Shown here piece by piece: positions 44,281 to 57,616 of a stretch of DNA of 64,000 nt. Made by a program: the position numbers and the translations under genes. Origin of the DNA: Combretum micranthum. Its lineage: Eukaryota; Streptophyta; Magnoliopsida; Myrtales; Combretaceae. Positions within the stretch are counted from its first letter, which is position 1, and every line of letters starts with the position of its first letter. Location of the stretch: contig JAMXBD010002230.1 in assembly GCA_024138025.1 (NCBI GenBank), positions 1 through 64,000 on the forward strand, written 5' to 3'. The notes beneath the pieces are model-generated. The model was not told the origin of the DNA, did not search any database, and was given only the letters and a program-made list of their open reading frames with translations.

Positions 44281-47200
44281 TGTCACGCCCCGAAGGGTAC
44301 CCTAAACGTGGCAGTCCGCCGTACACAATACTAAAGCCTAGGAATGACTACCTTAGTCATGCAAAGGCTTCCATATTATGTACAAGGCGTACATCACAAC
44401 CAAGGGGACGCATCGGAGTAGTGCAATTTACATTGATAATAAATAAGTAACAAGGCAAAGAGAATACTTAATATAAAACATAAGCATATCACATTTCAAT
44501 TCTCAAGGGCATATCCTTCTATTATCTTCAAATAAATATACGTTCCTTAATCATATAAGTTATCACATATAAAGAACCTTACAAAATTTCTTCATCGTAT
44601 GATTCTATATCCTTAATCGTCTATCCATGACTTCCTTAATGTCATGATCCTCAAATTTAATCCATGAATATACCTGTTTCAACAAAATCTATAGGGGTAT
44701 AAGCTACAACTAGCTTAGTGAGATATTCCTTTTTATTCGCATCATATTTTCAAACAAGTTTATTTATTTAATCACACATATGCTATGCATACAATGTAAC
44801 AATCACATGATTACATGAATATATATAGTCATCCGGAAACCATATATAGAACGGATTTACCCCTCCGTATCAAAGGTTAGGGGATCGGGGTTGAAGGTCA
44901 TCGACCTTCTACTGCTAGTCCCCAGGTCCTCACCCACAGCGTTCGGTTGGCTCGGCTCCGAACCTAGAGTCGCTTTCCCCGAGTGATTTGGATTCTCCAG
45001 GAAGGAACATGGCCCGTGGCACTGCACGATCACAGCCAATCCAACTCTACGCGTAGGAGTAGCAGCCTTCAAAAATAGATGTGACTCGATGGATGCTATG
45101 CGTGAACGTTTTATTGTTCTTAGGTCAAACCTCATTAAGGTTTATTAGGGGCGATCAATCAATTTAGCAACAATAAACAATCATACAAGTAAGTAAACGA
45201 AATTATTTAAAAAGCAGATCGAAGTTGCGATATTCTTAATTCTCAATTCATGCATAAACATAGAATCAATATATACGCATAATCCCGAAATCCCCAAATA
45301 TATTCGTTTTTATCTTTTCTTAGTATACTAATGCTACTACATTACAAGCACAAGTAAGGTAACGAAATTAGAAGGAATAACTCACTCGTCCATTTCGCTA
45401 TTTTCTTAGTCGTAGTAATCCTCGGGTAGGGTATTCTCGTATCCTTCGTCACCTAGACAAAAGAAATACCCGGGATAAGTCTTTCATGAATTTCTATTCT
45501 TGGAGATTCTAAACTTTACTTAAAATCGCGGTAAAATCGTATAAGAAGAAATTCCAACTTAAAATGGCCATAACTTGCTCATTTTAACTCGGAATTTCGC
45601 ATATGATATACCGTTTTCTACCTATTCGAAAAGTTCTATCCATTTCTAAACTTAATTGGTCATAAAAGGTCATTTGGGTTCCGAAACGTCAGGTACAGAT
45701 TTAAAACGAATTTTCTAAACTTTTGAAAAATCCATTTTCTAACTCAACTCCATTTTAAAGAAAATCCTTTTGTAACAATATAAATATATTTGATAAACAC
45801 ATTTGAATATATAGGTGTTCTCACTTTATATGCAAAATCCCAATGGTAGTGTCTCAACAATTTATTTAAACCTTAGTTTTGAAAATTTCCTTTCAGGTAT
45901 CTAAAGAAACTTTATATTATTTCCTAGGTTGTTATAAATGAGTATATTCTTATTTTATTTTCTTCATTTCTTCTTCCAAAACAAGTTGAATTTTTCCTTA
46001 ATCCTTTAGTCTTGTATTAAATTTTCTTCTAGTGATTAAGTTCAAATTCATCAAAAGTATATTAAGTTGATAAAAAACCTTTTTATAAATTTTTGTATTT
46101 AGGATGGTTTTTAGAAATGAATCTTGTCTTCTTATATTTATTCCTAAAATATAAGCTTTGCTAAACTTGTTCTTTCATTTCTTTGAAAAGAATAATCTTT
46201 ATTGATAAAATCCATTATTGCTAACCTTACTTTATTTATATTCTTTTGAAAACAAGTTCTTTCTTTTAGAAATTTAAAATCATTACTTTTCCTAAGTGGG
46301 TTCCTTATGAGTTGATTTTTATATTAACTTTGAAAACTAGTTGTTCCTTAGTTTTAGAAAAGAATTTAAGTCTCAAACTTTCAATATGAACGATTTATTT
46401 TTCTAAAAAACTTGGATTACCATAAAATACAAGGAAAACATTTATTCTTACGTTTTCTTGATAATTTATTTTTGTTATTTAAGAAAACTTGAGAAAACTT
46501 GTATTATTCTATTTCTAGGTTGTTGAAATAACTTCATGTTTTTGTGGTAAATCATATAATTGGAAACTTAGCTTTGAGCTCATTTAGTAAAACAAGATTC
46601 TATTTTTTTGACTAGTTGAGTCATTAACATTATGCAAATGCAAGTATCATGAGCATAAGAAAATACTAAAAATACTTAATGAGCAAGAAAATAAAATTCA
46701 AGCATTGGGAACCTTAGCTTCATCAAGGAATCTTGATCAAGTATTGGAACTTAGCTTTATCAAGGCGTCCCGGGACTAAGAATAACTAGCCCCGAAAGAT
46801 TTAAAGAGAATAAATAAAAGATTGTTTTGACTTGATATGGACAAGTCTAAGACTAGAAAGACTAGTCTAAATCAACATAAAATAAATAAATTGCATAACT
46901 TGAAAATAAATAAATAACAAATGAGCTTATATGCTCTAAATAAATATATATACATAATATACATAATACTATATAATAAAGCAAATAATCACAATAATAA
47001 TAACAACATAATAAAATAGGAAGCTTATGTACAAGAACAAAACATGAACATGTTGTTGTTTACTACTCATATGAGTTTCAAAACAACACCATAGTCATGT
47101 TAAGTTACATGACATGGATGAATAATAGATGGAATAAATATTTACCTAAGGTATGTAAGAGGTATGAAGGTGGTAGATGAAATGGGTATTATGTGAGTAG

Positions 47201-48569
47201 TAATGTGGTAGATAGTTTATGCATGAGGGATGATTTTTGTGAGGAATTGGTTTGAGAGAGTTTTGGTAGAGAGAATTTCTTGAAGAGAGATTTTGAGAGA
47301 GTTTTGGTAGTGAATGAATTGTGTGAAAGAGTGGAAGAGGAAGGGAGTATTTATAGAATTTTTGGAGTGATTTTTTGATGTAATAAAATAAATTGAAAAA
47401 GAAACAAAATAGAGATTGATGGAGAGGGGGAGGCGCCGGTTTTGGGCATTGGGTAGAGAGAGTGAGTTGATTTTTGAGTGAAATTTGTAAGAAAATAATT
47501 AATATGTAAGGTATGATTTGATTAAAGGTGTATTGGAAATATAAAAAGTAAGAAAATAGATATGTAGGTGTAAGAAATAGTAGAGATAGGTGAATAGTAA
47601 TGAATAGTAGAAAAGTACTATGAATAGTAGACTAGACAATTAAAGTACCAGTAGTAATAAAAATACGCGTAATAATGCGATATTTGTAATTTTTAGCTAC
47701 CGCAAAATTCCAAAACTGATATTTTTGGAATCCTTGTATTTTTACGAGTCTATTGGTATAAATGGAATATTTTTAATATTTCGAGCTCCGGGACACGCTT
47801 TTCGAGAACCGATCCCGTTTAGGTCCGAAGGTCACTCGAAATTCGCGAATCTGATATTTTTATGTTACCTTACATTATTACGAACTATTCTAGGCTATTT
47901 ACTTAATTTCGTTTTCTAGGGTTTGAAAACACGGGATTGCCGGATCTTAACCACTAGGGTTCGTTATAGGCTTGTTGACTTTTAGGGTTTCGTTTTGATT
48001 TCCGATTTTTTACTGAGTTATTCTTAAGATCGTATAATTTTTTAGTTTTGATCGTTTTATATTTCTAGCTTGACGTCTATGGTTTATCTTATTTTATTCG
48101 TGATTATTTATTTGTTTTTAGTTCTCGGGATCGTTTAACCGAGTCTAGGTTTATGAGTTGACTCAGTTTGACTATTGTTGAAAATTTGGATTTTGTGATT
48201 CTAAAATTTTTCTGAAGGATTTAGGATTTTATTATCTCGTTGTTAAGCGGTATTTGGATCTATCGTTTCGATTCGCGTTTTAGGAATTGGGTAGATTATT
48301 TAATCGACGTACAGACGTTGATTATATCGGTAATTGGACTTTATATTTCGTTTCAAGGGTTCTCGTTTTCTCAAGATTGAGAAAACTCATTTTTGTTCTT
48401 ATTTGGAATTAAGTTTTAACTTGGTTCAATTTTTAGGGTTTCGTTTCCAGTGTTTTGACTCGGTCTAGAATCAGGTGTTAATCTCGAGTCGATTTTCAGA
48501 ATTTAAATTTTGATACTTAGACTTCTAGGATTATTTTATAAGAATTATGAAAATTTTCGAGGGTTTACA
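44281..48569 (-). mobile_element. Family B 5' LTR of the minus-strand element
   Basis: It begins TGTCACGCCCCGAAGGG and ends GAGGGTTTACA, 4289 bp. It matches the solo LTR at 18572-22898 along its length. The primer binding site follows on its left. A TATA-like atttata is at 47349-47355 (minus). The element's 3' LTR and most of its pol are not in the window, because the body is cut at 33138. To the right is a fragment of a family C LTR, into which this element inserted. Confidence 0.9.
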
Positions 48570-49374
48570 GGGGAGGGGCTTGTCACGGCACAAAGGAGGA
48601 AGGAAGAGAGAGTTTTTCTCTTTTCAAGATTTTTGGAAGAGTGAAAATGAAGAGAGAGAGTGAAAATGAGTTTACATATTAAGTGAATTAGGGTTTAGTT
48701 GTATTAAAAGAAGTAAAATAAAACAAATAGAGGGGGGAAAAAGAAAGGGGAGGTGCCAGCCACATGGGGAGGAAGAGGGAGAGAGAGCAAATTTTTATTT
48801 GAAATTGATATTGTGTAATAAAATGTAATAAAGGTGATAATTTAATAGGAAACAAAAATTTCTTGGAAAAGAAAATATAATTGAGTAGTTGTAAGGATGT
48901 AAGAATAGGGTATGGGTAGTGTGTAGTGTAGGTTGTACTTGTGAATAGTAGATAAGACATCTACTTTACCGGTTGTAACGAAAACAAGGGAAAAGGCTAT
49001 AACTATAATTTTTATAACCCGGAAAATTATAAAATTAATATTTTTGGAATCCTTATAAAATTACGGTTCTAATAAATATTCTGGAACATTTTTCTGAGTT
49101 CGTGGTCCCAGGGCACGCTTTTCTGTAATTGAGCTCGGGAAGGCCCGGAATTGAAAAATTTCCGAATTTAAAACTTTCAAAGATCTAAAATATACTTTAG
49201 AATGATAATTCATATTCATTTATTTTATAAACTTATGTTATTATGAAATTGAAAGAAAGCCGGATCTAGGGTTTCTAAGCTCCTCTCACTAAGCTTGAAC
49301 TAGACTGATATAGGGTGTCGTTCTCCGGTTTTCGAAGTTTATTCGATTACTACGAAGCTAGGGTATATATTACA
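48570..49374 (-). mobile_element. Family C LTR fragment (U3 end)
   Basis: It matches 52143-52942 and the right end of 34273-37663 (gacatctactttaccggttg, ggaatccttataaaatta, aagccggat). The left part is missing because the family B element inserted here. The right end ...TTACA is eroded. Confidence 0.7.
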
Positions 49375-49538
49375 AGAATAAAAATAAAATAGAAATAAAA
49401 ATAAATTATGTAATGAATAGTGGTAGGTCGTACGAAAGACCCCATAATTACTGGTAGTACATGATACAGATAAATTTGCAAAAATCATGAAATTCTAGCT
49501 ATTGAAAACTTATAAACTAATATTTTAAAGATCATTAT
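49375..49538. mobile_element. Short diverged LTR remnant
   Basis: An AT-rich stretch with traces of the module common to these LTRs (atgaatagtggtag, gaaattctagctattgaaaa). It has no ends and no coding potential. Confidence 0.35.
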
Positions 49539-52500
49539 TGTCACGCCCCGTAGGGTATCCTAAACGTAACAGCCCACCACATACTAAATAAGACTCTCGA
49601 GTTCTCTACACGAGCCCTTCGGAGTCTTAAGTAGATGTAAGCGTGTTCCTTTAAACAATAATACTATCGAAATGGAGTTTAAACAGTTTACGTGGCATTC
49701 ATTAGCCATATAATAAAATCAAAACGCATAATTATAGTTTACAAAATCTAAGGGGCATTCCCCACAAAATAATAACAAGTCCATTACAGTCATCCAGAGT
49801 CCTTAGTTTCCAACAGAAGTCTATACAAAAAAGAATGGATTAAACTTCTATGGAAACTCCTATCTCGGTACATGTGCTGTGGCTTGCCTCGGCCTAAGCC
49901 ATATAAACTCGTGCTGCAATAGATAAAAACTATGGGGGCGTAAGCTAACTACTTAGTGAGTAATAACTTCCATAACACAATTAAATACAAATCATTCAAG
50001 CAAGTGATTATTCAAGCAAGTGTATGCATCAAACAAATGTGATCAACAAACATATGACAATCGGAAATCATATGTGGATGGACTTATGCCCTCCATCCCG
50101 GGTTAGCAGATTAACGAATCCTGCGTGTACGTCGCCGTTTAAGCTCACGTTAACTAACAATATCTCATTTTATGGATCACGATTAACCAACATATTCGTT
50201 TTATGGATCACGATTAACTAACTATTCGTTTTATGGATCACGAAAAACCAACCAATGCGAATGCTCCAACCCCATGTGATATGAATGAATTCAATTTACA
50301 ATTGAAGTCGAATATTCATTAAGTCAATCTTTTAGGTGACAACAAGTATTCGCAGACATTCATCATAAGATACTAGCTAATCAGTCAACAGCTTATCACT
50401 CGGTTTCAATATTCATTAAGTTCCATTTCACATATCAGCAGTAGACAACATATATAATTCCCATATACCCCATCATGCTTATACAATTTCTTTTTATCTT
50501 TGCTTACACCACTAGTGCCACTACATTACAATCACATTCTTAATTGAGAGTGGAAGTAAAACTCACTCGGCCATTGGACGCCAATCTTTCTAGTAGTAGT
50601 AGGGGAGGTAGGATGTCATCCTGCTCGGGATCACCTACCAAGCAAGAATAATCCTAATGAGATCTCATTATGTAACTAAATCAAGCTACACATCTAAACT
50701 AAATGAATTCGGATTTCTCGCTATTTGCGGAAGTTCCGACTTAAAACGGCCATAACTTGGTCATTTCAACTCGGAATTTCGCAAATTTTATATCGATCTC
50801 TATCTACTTCGAAAGATCTATCTATTTATAATATTAAATTCAAGTTTTGAAAATAGTAAAGTCACGGAACAGTAGGATCAGATCTGTTCCATACTTTCTC
50901 CAATTCCGACAATTTGTTTTGCTTTTGATAAGAAATGTTCCTAGTTGATGATTCATGCATGAATGGTATAGGAATGAATTACCAACATGAATGCCATGTA
51001 ATGGACTCAATATATGCATGGTCATGATGATTTCGTGATAATAAACTCTTATGAACTCCTAAGTGTTTAGAAAATTCCGTAAAGGTTATTTCTAAAAAGC
51101 TATTCTTCCACTTTACACTCCTTAGGGTTTCTTTGACTTTTAATCTTGTAATCCACTTGTTATTAACTAAAAATAAGTTCTCAAAGTCTTATTAATCATG
51201 GCCTTCATTCATGCATAAAAATTCCCATTTTTCATTTGGTAAACATGTCTTTAAACAAGCTTTTTGTAAAAATCCGAATTTTCCAAATTTCATTTTCTTG
51301 CATTTTTCTTATGGAAAACTTGTCTAATGCATTAAAAATTGAAGCTCCAATTATATATTATCTAAGGACTTCATTTAGCTTATAAAACATCAAATTTAGA
51401 CTTAGATACCAAGTGTTCTTGTAGGCATGAACCTAAATTACGAATTTAACCATTAATCAACATATCAACATTTTTCATTCTAACTCCACTACTTGTTTAC
51501 ATTCCTATCATGCCTAAACTCATCCAAGCTTATGAAAATCATTCCTTCAAGATATCTATCACATATACCCTTCATTTTCTTGTGAAATATGAGAAAAAAA
51601 ATGATTTTGGTGGCTTTTAAGGTAGGGTTTCCAATTTCATCCGAATTTTCAACTTGCATATTCACAAAACCTTTCCTTTTTCAATGTTTTTTCCTACATG
51701 TAGAGATCTACTATCTAACACCTCTATACATATACAAGACTACATTTTTTATGATCATCAATGCATGGAAATAAAAAAAACTCTATGATCATACATGTAC
51801 ATGAGTGTGTGATTGTCTAAAGTTAGATCTACTATCTATTGCATGAATCATGGATCTCATGGTATGAACAACAATATATATGCAAGATCTCTACTTTACA
51901 TGCATGAACAAGTTGATATTTCAAACAAAACTCATTCAAAGACTAGATCCATTTCTTGTGATGGCTTGAGATTCTTGTAGTAGTGTTTTCATGTCCCTTG
52001 CTCATGCTCATTGGGATTTAGATGAGAAAACACCCAAGAATGATCTTGCCATTACAAGATTTGGGATGAACAAAGCCTAAAATCAACATACCAATGGAGT
52101 CCTGGAGAAGAAAAGAGAAGAAAATAAGTTGAAAATGTGTGAGGGGGAGGGGGCAAGGCTCACGGCACACAAGGGAAAAAAATGAGAGAGTTTTCTCTTT
52201 TACAACAATTTAAAACAAGAAGAAATGAAGAGAGAGAGAGAAAAATATGTTTATATATTAAGTGCATTAGGGTTTTAGTTGAATAAATTAAGTAAAAACA
52301 ATTCAAACGGAGAGGGGAAGCAAGGGGGGGCGCCGGCCACAATATGTGTGTGTGTGTGTGTTTTGAAATTTTTGATATTTGTAATTTAGTTAATTAAAAT
52401 GTAATAAATGTAATAACTATTTAAGAGACAAAATTTCTTGGAAAAGAAAATTGAAATGAGTAGTTGTAAGGATGTAAGAATAGGGTATGGGTAGTGTGTA

Positions 52501-52942
52501 GTGTAGGTTGTACTTGTGCATAGTAGACAAGACATCTACTTTACCGGTTGTTCCGAAAATACGGGAAAAGCTATAACTGTAATTTTTATAGCTCGGAAAA
52601 TTATAAAATTGATATTTTTGGAATCCTTATAAAATTACGATTCTAATGAATATTCCGAAAAATTTTTCTGAATCCATGGCCCGAGGCACACTTTTCCGTA
52701 ATTGAGCCCGGGAAGACTCGGAATTGAAAAATTCCTGAATTTAAAACTTTCAAAGGTTTAAAAAATACTTTAAAATAATAATTCAACTTCATTTACTTTT
52801 TAAAATTTCTTTTATTATGAAACCGAACGAAAGCCGGATTTAGGGTTCCTAGGCTCCTTTCACTGGACTCAAATTGGACCGAATTAGGGTTTCGCTTCCC
52901 ACCCCCGGGGTTTCCTAGCTACCAAGAATACCGGGGTTTATA
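49539..52942 (-). mobile_element. Family C LTR at the left border of 5S block 4
   Basis: It begins TGTCACGCCCCGTAGGG and ends CCGGGGTTTATA (the final CA is now TA), 3404 bp. It matches 34273-37663. The left flank attat is TE sequence and the right flank gcgtc is 5S spacer, so no target duplication is seen. A (gt)n run (about 52343-52361) and a ggcgccggcc tract lie at its promoter side. No coding frame is recognised. Confidence 0.85.
50155..50250 (-). repeat. Minisatellite (about 30 bp) within family C LTR
   Basis: Three imperfect units built on 'cgttttatggatcacgatta' plus a variable taac-rich tail; a counterpart of 34909-34990. Confidence 0.8.
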
Positions 52943-53816
52943 GCGTCCGCCGATCTGCGGGCCCCGCGTTCGGAGACGGGGCCCCGGCGAGAGGACTCGT
53001 TCGTGGCTCCGGAGCCGAAACCGTCTCCCCGAGGGCCCGCTAGTGCGGAAATTGCCCCTCCCCTTCCCGAACAAGAAATGGGGGAAGAGGTCGGCGTGAC
53101 CTTTCTATTTTGACGGTGAATTTCGGACTCAGATTAACAATGGGATTCGGAAGTGCAAAGTTACTCGTTCGAATTTTTGAAGGCTCCGCTCGGGATGCCC
53201 CGTTCATTAGTGAACAATCGCGCATCCGATGTCTGATGCGGTCAGCAGTATTGAGCTGCTGAGCACTCTGGAGAGTGGAAAGAAATCGACAAGGGAGAAG
53301 TAGCCCCGCATTACCGGGGGACCGAGTTCCGCTCCCAAGAAAAGTCAATTCGAACTCGTGATCGGCGGTCTTAGGCGTCATTTAGTCGCGCCGGTGACTA
53401 CGGCGTGTTAAGCGCCGTGAACGGGGAGACAACTTTGCTGTCCGCACGAAAACGATTTGAATATCCACAACTATATGCCCGGTATCACCTTTTTTCCTTT
53501 GTTTTGTTCTGTTTTGTTCCTCCTCTATTATTTTTCCTTTCCTTTCCCTTGTTTTCTCCTTCGGCGGGACCGGCGGAACCACCTGCTCACGGCCAGAGGA
53601 CGGCCCAGTTAGCGCGAAACGGGTCGTCCCCGAACCGGAGAGGGAGAAGTGAAAGAAATACGAAATGGCGACCCGGTTTCGATCACGAATCTGGGCGTGA
53701 CGTATCCGGTTCTGGTTCACGGTATAGAAGCCGATCCGTGTCCCCCTCCGTACGCCGGTGCGCGCTTACCCGCCTCCCGCGCATCGCACTTCAGCACTCA
53801 ACGCGTAGTACTTGAC

Positions 53817-53935
53817 GGGTGTGATCATACCAGCACAAATGCACCGGATCCCATTAGAACTCCAAAGTTATGCGTGCCTGGGCGAGAGTGGTACTAGGAT
53901 GGGTGACCTCCTGGGAAGTCCTCGTGTTGCACCCC
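53817..53935 (+). rRNA. 5S rRNA: 5S rRNA gene copy 11
   Basis: It is 119 nt. Differences are at 6, 39, 48, 55, 62, 73 and 74. Position 55 changes the A box (agttatgcg). The C box is canonical. TTTT follows. Confidence 0.83.
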
Positions 53936-54052
53936 TTCATTTTCCGATCCGCTTCCGCCGATCTTTTGCCCCGGCGTCCGAATCGGGGCCAGCGTACGCG
54001 CTTGCCCGTCTCCCGCGAGGCCCACTCGAACGTCTTCACCGCACCAATTGAC

Positions 54053-54172
54053 GGGTTTGGTCATACCGGCTCCAACCGCATCGAATCCCACCGGGACTCC
54101 GGAGTTACGCGTGCATGGGCGAGAGCAGTTCTGGGACGGGTGACCTCCTGGGAATTCCTCGTGCTGCACGCC
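54053..54172 (+). pseudogene. 5S-like degenerate copy, block 4 unit 1
   Basis: It is 120 nt. The A box has one change (agttacgcgtgcatggg), the C-box region gacgggtgacc is intact and the 3' end is ctgcacgcc. No T-run follows. Confidence 0.8.
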
Positions 54173-54369
54173 GACCTCTTCCGACCCGCGTCCGCCACTC
54201 TGCGGGCCCCACGTCCGGAAACGGTACCCCGGCGAGAGGACGTGTTCGCTGCTCCGAAGCCGGAACCGTCTGCCCGAGGTTCCGCTGGTGCAGAAATCGT
54301 CCCTCCCTTTTCCGAACGAGAAATGGGGGAAGAGGTCGGCGTGACCTTTTTGTTTTGACGGTGAATTTC

Positions 54370-54730
54370 GGACTCGGATTAACTATGGGATCCGGAAGTG
54401 CAAAGTTACTCGTCCGAATTTTTGAAGGCTCCGCTCGGGATGCCCCGTTCATTCGTGAACAATCGCGCATCCGATGTCTGCTGCGGTCAGTAGTATCGAG
54501 CTGCCGAACACTCTGGACGGTGGAAAGAAATCGACAAGGGAGAAGCAGCCCCGCATTACCGAAGGAACGAGTCCCGCTGCCAGGAAAAGTCAATTCGAAC
54601 TCATGATCAACGGTCTTAGGCGTCATTCAGTCGCGCCGGTGTCTACGGCGTGTTAAGCGCCATGAAAGGGAAAGCAACTTTGCTGTCCGCTTGAAAACGA
54701 TTTGAATATCCACAACTATATGCCCGGTAC
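54370..54730 (+). repeat. Spacer tract shared with a unit two positions on
   Basis: From the 'agtagtatcgagctgc' hairpin region to 'gtccgcttgaaaacg' this spacer matches 56911-57165 closely, with the same private changes: actctggacggtgg, accgaaggaacg, ctcatgatcaacggtc, gtcattcagtcg, ccatgaaagggaaagc. The intervening unit (55670-55890) lacks them. It looks like conversion or a dimeric repeat. Confidence 0.7.
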
Positions 54731-55059
54731 CACCTTTTTCGTTTGTTTTGTTCTGTTTCGTTCCTCCTCTATTATTTCTCCTTTCCTTTCCCTTGTTTTC
54801 TCCTTCGGCGGGACCGGCGGAACCACCTGCTCACGGCCGGAGGATGGCCCAGTTAGCGCGAAACGGGTCGTCCCCGAACCGGAGAGGGAGAAGTGAAAGA
54901 AAGACGAAATGGCGGCCCAGTTTCGATCATGGATCCTGTGGTGACGTTTCCGTTTCGGGTTCACGGTATGAAGCAGATCCGTGTCCCCCTTTGTACGCCG
55001 GTGCGCACTTACCCGCCTCCCGCGCATTGCACTTCAGCGCTCTCCGTGCAGTACTTGAC

Positions 55060-55178
55060 GGGTGCGATCATACCAGCACAAATGCATCGGATCCCATCAG
55101 ATCTTCGAAGTTAAGCGTGCTTGAGCGAGTGCAGTGCTAAGATGGGTGACCTCCTAGGAAGTCCTCGTGTTACACCCC
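55060..55178 (+). rRNA. 5S rRNA: 5S rRNA gene copy 12, diverged
   Basis: It is 119 nt with at least 9 differences (28, 43, 46, 65, 71, 77, 81, 97, 113). The change at 113 (gttacacccc) breaks a pair in the terminal stem. The A box is intact. TTTTT follows. It is probably a pseudogene. Confidence 0.78.
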
Positions 55179-55295
55179 TCCATTTTTCGATTCGCTTCCG
55201 CCGATCTTTTGCCCCGGTGTTAGAACCGAGGCTAGCGTGCACGCTTGCCCGTCTCCCGCGAGGTTCGGTCGACCGTCTTCAGCGCACTGATTGAC

Positions 55296-55415
55296 GGGTT
55301 CGGTCATTCCGGCTCCAATCGCACCGGATCCCACCGGGACTCCGGAGTTAAGCGTGCTTGGGCGAGAGTAGTTCTGGGATGGGTGACCTCCTGGGAAGTC
55401 CTCGTGCTGCACGCC
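55296..55415 (+). pseudogene. 5S-like degenerate copy, block 4 unit 2
   Basis: It is 120 nt with A-box core intact (ggagttaagcgtgcttggg), gatgggtgacc as in true 5S and 3' end ctgcacgcc. The following spacer is shortened: the usual 'gagggcccgctggtgcggaa' stretch is missing between ccgtctccccg and tgggggaagagg near 55519. Confidence 0.8.
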
Positions 55416-56256
55416 GACCTCTCCGACCCGCATCCGCCAATCTGCGGGCCCCCCGTTCGGAGACGGGACCCAAGCAAAAGGATGCGTTCGCGGATCCGGA
55501 GCCGCAACCGTCTCCCCGTGGGGGAAGAGGTTGGCGTGACCTTTTCTGTTTTGACGGTTAATTTCGTACTCGGATTAACAATGGGATTCGGAAGTGCAAA
55601 GTTACTCTTCTGAATTTACGAAGGCTCCGCTCGGGATGCCCCGTTCATTCGTTAACAATCGCGCATCCGATGTCTGTTGCGGTCAGCAGTATCGAGCTGC
55701 TGAGCACTCTGGAGGGTGGAAAGAAATCGACAAGGGGGAAGCAGCCCCGCATTACCCGAGGAACGAGTCCCGCTCGCAGGAAAAGTCAATTCGATCTCGT
55801 GATCGGCAGTCTTAGGTGTCATTTAGTCGCGCCGGCGACTACGACGTGTTAAGCGCCGTGAGCGGGGAGGTAACTTTGCTGTCCGCACGAAAACGATTTA
55901 AATATCCACAACTGTATGCCCGGTATCACGTTTTTCGTTTCTTTTGTTCTGTTTTGTTCCTCCTCTATTCTTTTTCCTTTCCTTTCCCTTTTTTTCTCCT
56001 TCGTCGGGACCGGTGGAACCACCCGCTCTCGGCCGGAGGACGGCCCTGGTAGCATGAAACGTGTCGTCCTCGAACCAGAGAGGGAGAAGTGAAAGAAATA
56101 CGAAATGGCGGCCCAGTTTCTATTACGGATCCGGCGGTGACGTTTCTGGTTCCGGTTCATGGTATAAAAGTAGATCCGTGTCCCCCTCCGTACGTCGGTG
56201 CGCACTTGCCCGCCTCCCGCGCATCGCACTTCAGCACTCTCCGCACAGCACCTAAC

Positions 56257-56375
56257 GTGTGCGATCATACCAGCACAAATGCACCAGATTCCAACAAATC
56301 TCCGATGTTAAGCGTGCTTAGGCGATAGCAGTATTAGGATGGGTGACCTCTTGGGAAGTCCTCGTGTTGCACCCC
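56257..56375 (+). pseudogene. 5S rRNA copy 13, degraded
   Basis: It is 119 nt, starts GTGTGCG (stem mismatch), and has clustered changes in the middle (caccagattccaacaaatctccgatg) plus cttaggcgatagcagtatt. A box and C box are recognisable. TTTTT follows. Confidence 0.82.
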
Positions 56376-56491
56376 TCCATTTTTCGATCCGCTTCTGCTG
56401 ATCTTTTGCCCCGGCGTTCGAACTGGGCCAGCGTGCGCTCTTGACCGTCTCCCGCGAGGCCCGCTCGACCGTCTTCCGCACACCGATTAAT

Positions 56492-56611
56492 GGGTTCGGT
56501 CATACCTACTCCAACCGTACGGGATCCTACCGGGACTCCGGAATTAATCATGCTTGGGCGAGAGCAGTTCTGGGACGGGTGACCTCCTAGGAAGTCCTCG
56601 TGCTGCACGCC
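56492..56611 (+). pseudogene. 5S-like degenerate copy, block 4 unit 3
   Basis: It is 120 nt, and its A-box core is mutated (ggaattaatcatgcttggg). The 3' end is ctgcacgcc. Confidence 0.78.
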
Positions 56612-57497
56612 GACCTCTTCTGACCCACATCCGCCGATCTGTAGGCCCCGTGTCCGGAGACGGGGCCCCGGCGAGAGGACGCGTTCGTGGCTCCGAAGCC
56701 GGAACCGTCTCTCCGAGGGCTCGCTGCTACGGAAATCACCCCTCCCTTTCCCAAACGAGAAATGGGGGAAGAAACGGAGTGACCTTTTTTTTTTAAGGTG
56801 AATTTCGGACTCGGATTAACTATGGGATCCGGAAGTGCAAAGTTACTCGTCCAAATTTTTTAGGGCTCCGCTCGGGATGCCCCGTTCATTCGTGAACAAT
56901 CGCGCATCCGATGTCTGCTGCGGTCAGTAGTATCGAGCTGCTGAACACTCTGGACGGTGGAAAGAAATCGACAAGGGAGAAGCAGCCCCGCATTACCGAA
57001 GGAACGAGTCCCGCTGCCAGGAAAAGTCAATTCGAACTCATGATCAACGGTCTTAGGCGTCATTCAGTCGCGCCGGTGTCTACGGCATGTTAAGCGCCAT
57101 GAAAGGGAAAGCAACTTTGCTGTCCGCTTGAAAACGATTTGAATATCCACAACTATATGCCCGGTATCACCTTTTTCATTTGTTTTGTTCTGTTTTGTTC
57201 CACCTCTATCATTATTCCTTTCCTTTCCCTTGTTTTCTCCTTCGGCGGGACAGGCGGTACCACTCGCTCTCGGCCGGGGGATGGCCCAGGTAGCGCGAAA
57301 CGGGTCGTCCCTGAGCCGGGGAGGGAGAAGTGAGAGAAAGAAGAAATGGCGGCCCGATTTCGATCACGGATCTGGCGGTGACGTTTCCGGTATGGGTTCA
57401 CGGTATATAAGCTGATCCGTGTCCCCCTTCGTACGCCGGTGTGCGCTTACCCGCCTCCCGCCCATCACACTTCAGCGCTCTTCGCGCAGTACATGAC

Positions 57498-57616
57498 GAG
57501 TGCGATCATACCAGCACAAATGCACCGGATCCCATAAGAACTCCAAAGTTAAGCGTGCTCGGGCGAGAGCAGTACTAAGATGGGTGACCTCCTAGGAAGT
57601 CCTCATGCTGCACGCC
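57498..57616 (+). pseudogene. Chimeric 5S: gene body with the 3' end and flank of the degenerate copy
   Basis: It follows the true class through ataccagcacaaatgcacc, gaactccaaagttaagcg and gcagtactaagatgggtga, then ends catgctgcacgcc and runs into cgacctcttccgatcc, the flank of the degenerate copy. No second copy follows in this unit, and the distance to the next 5S is 1006 bp, about 235 bp short. The crossover lies further 3' than in the chimera at 15393, so this was an independent event. Confidence 0.87.
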
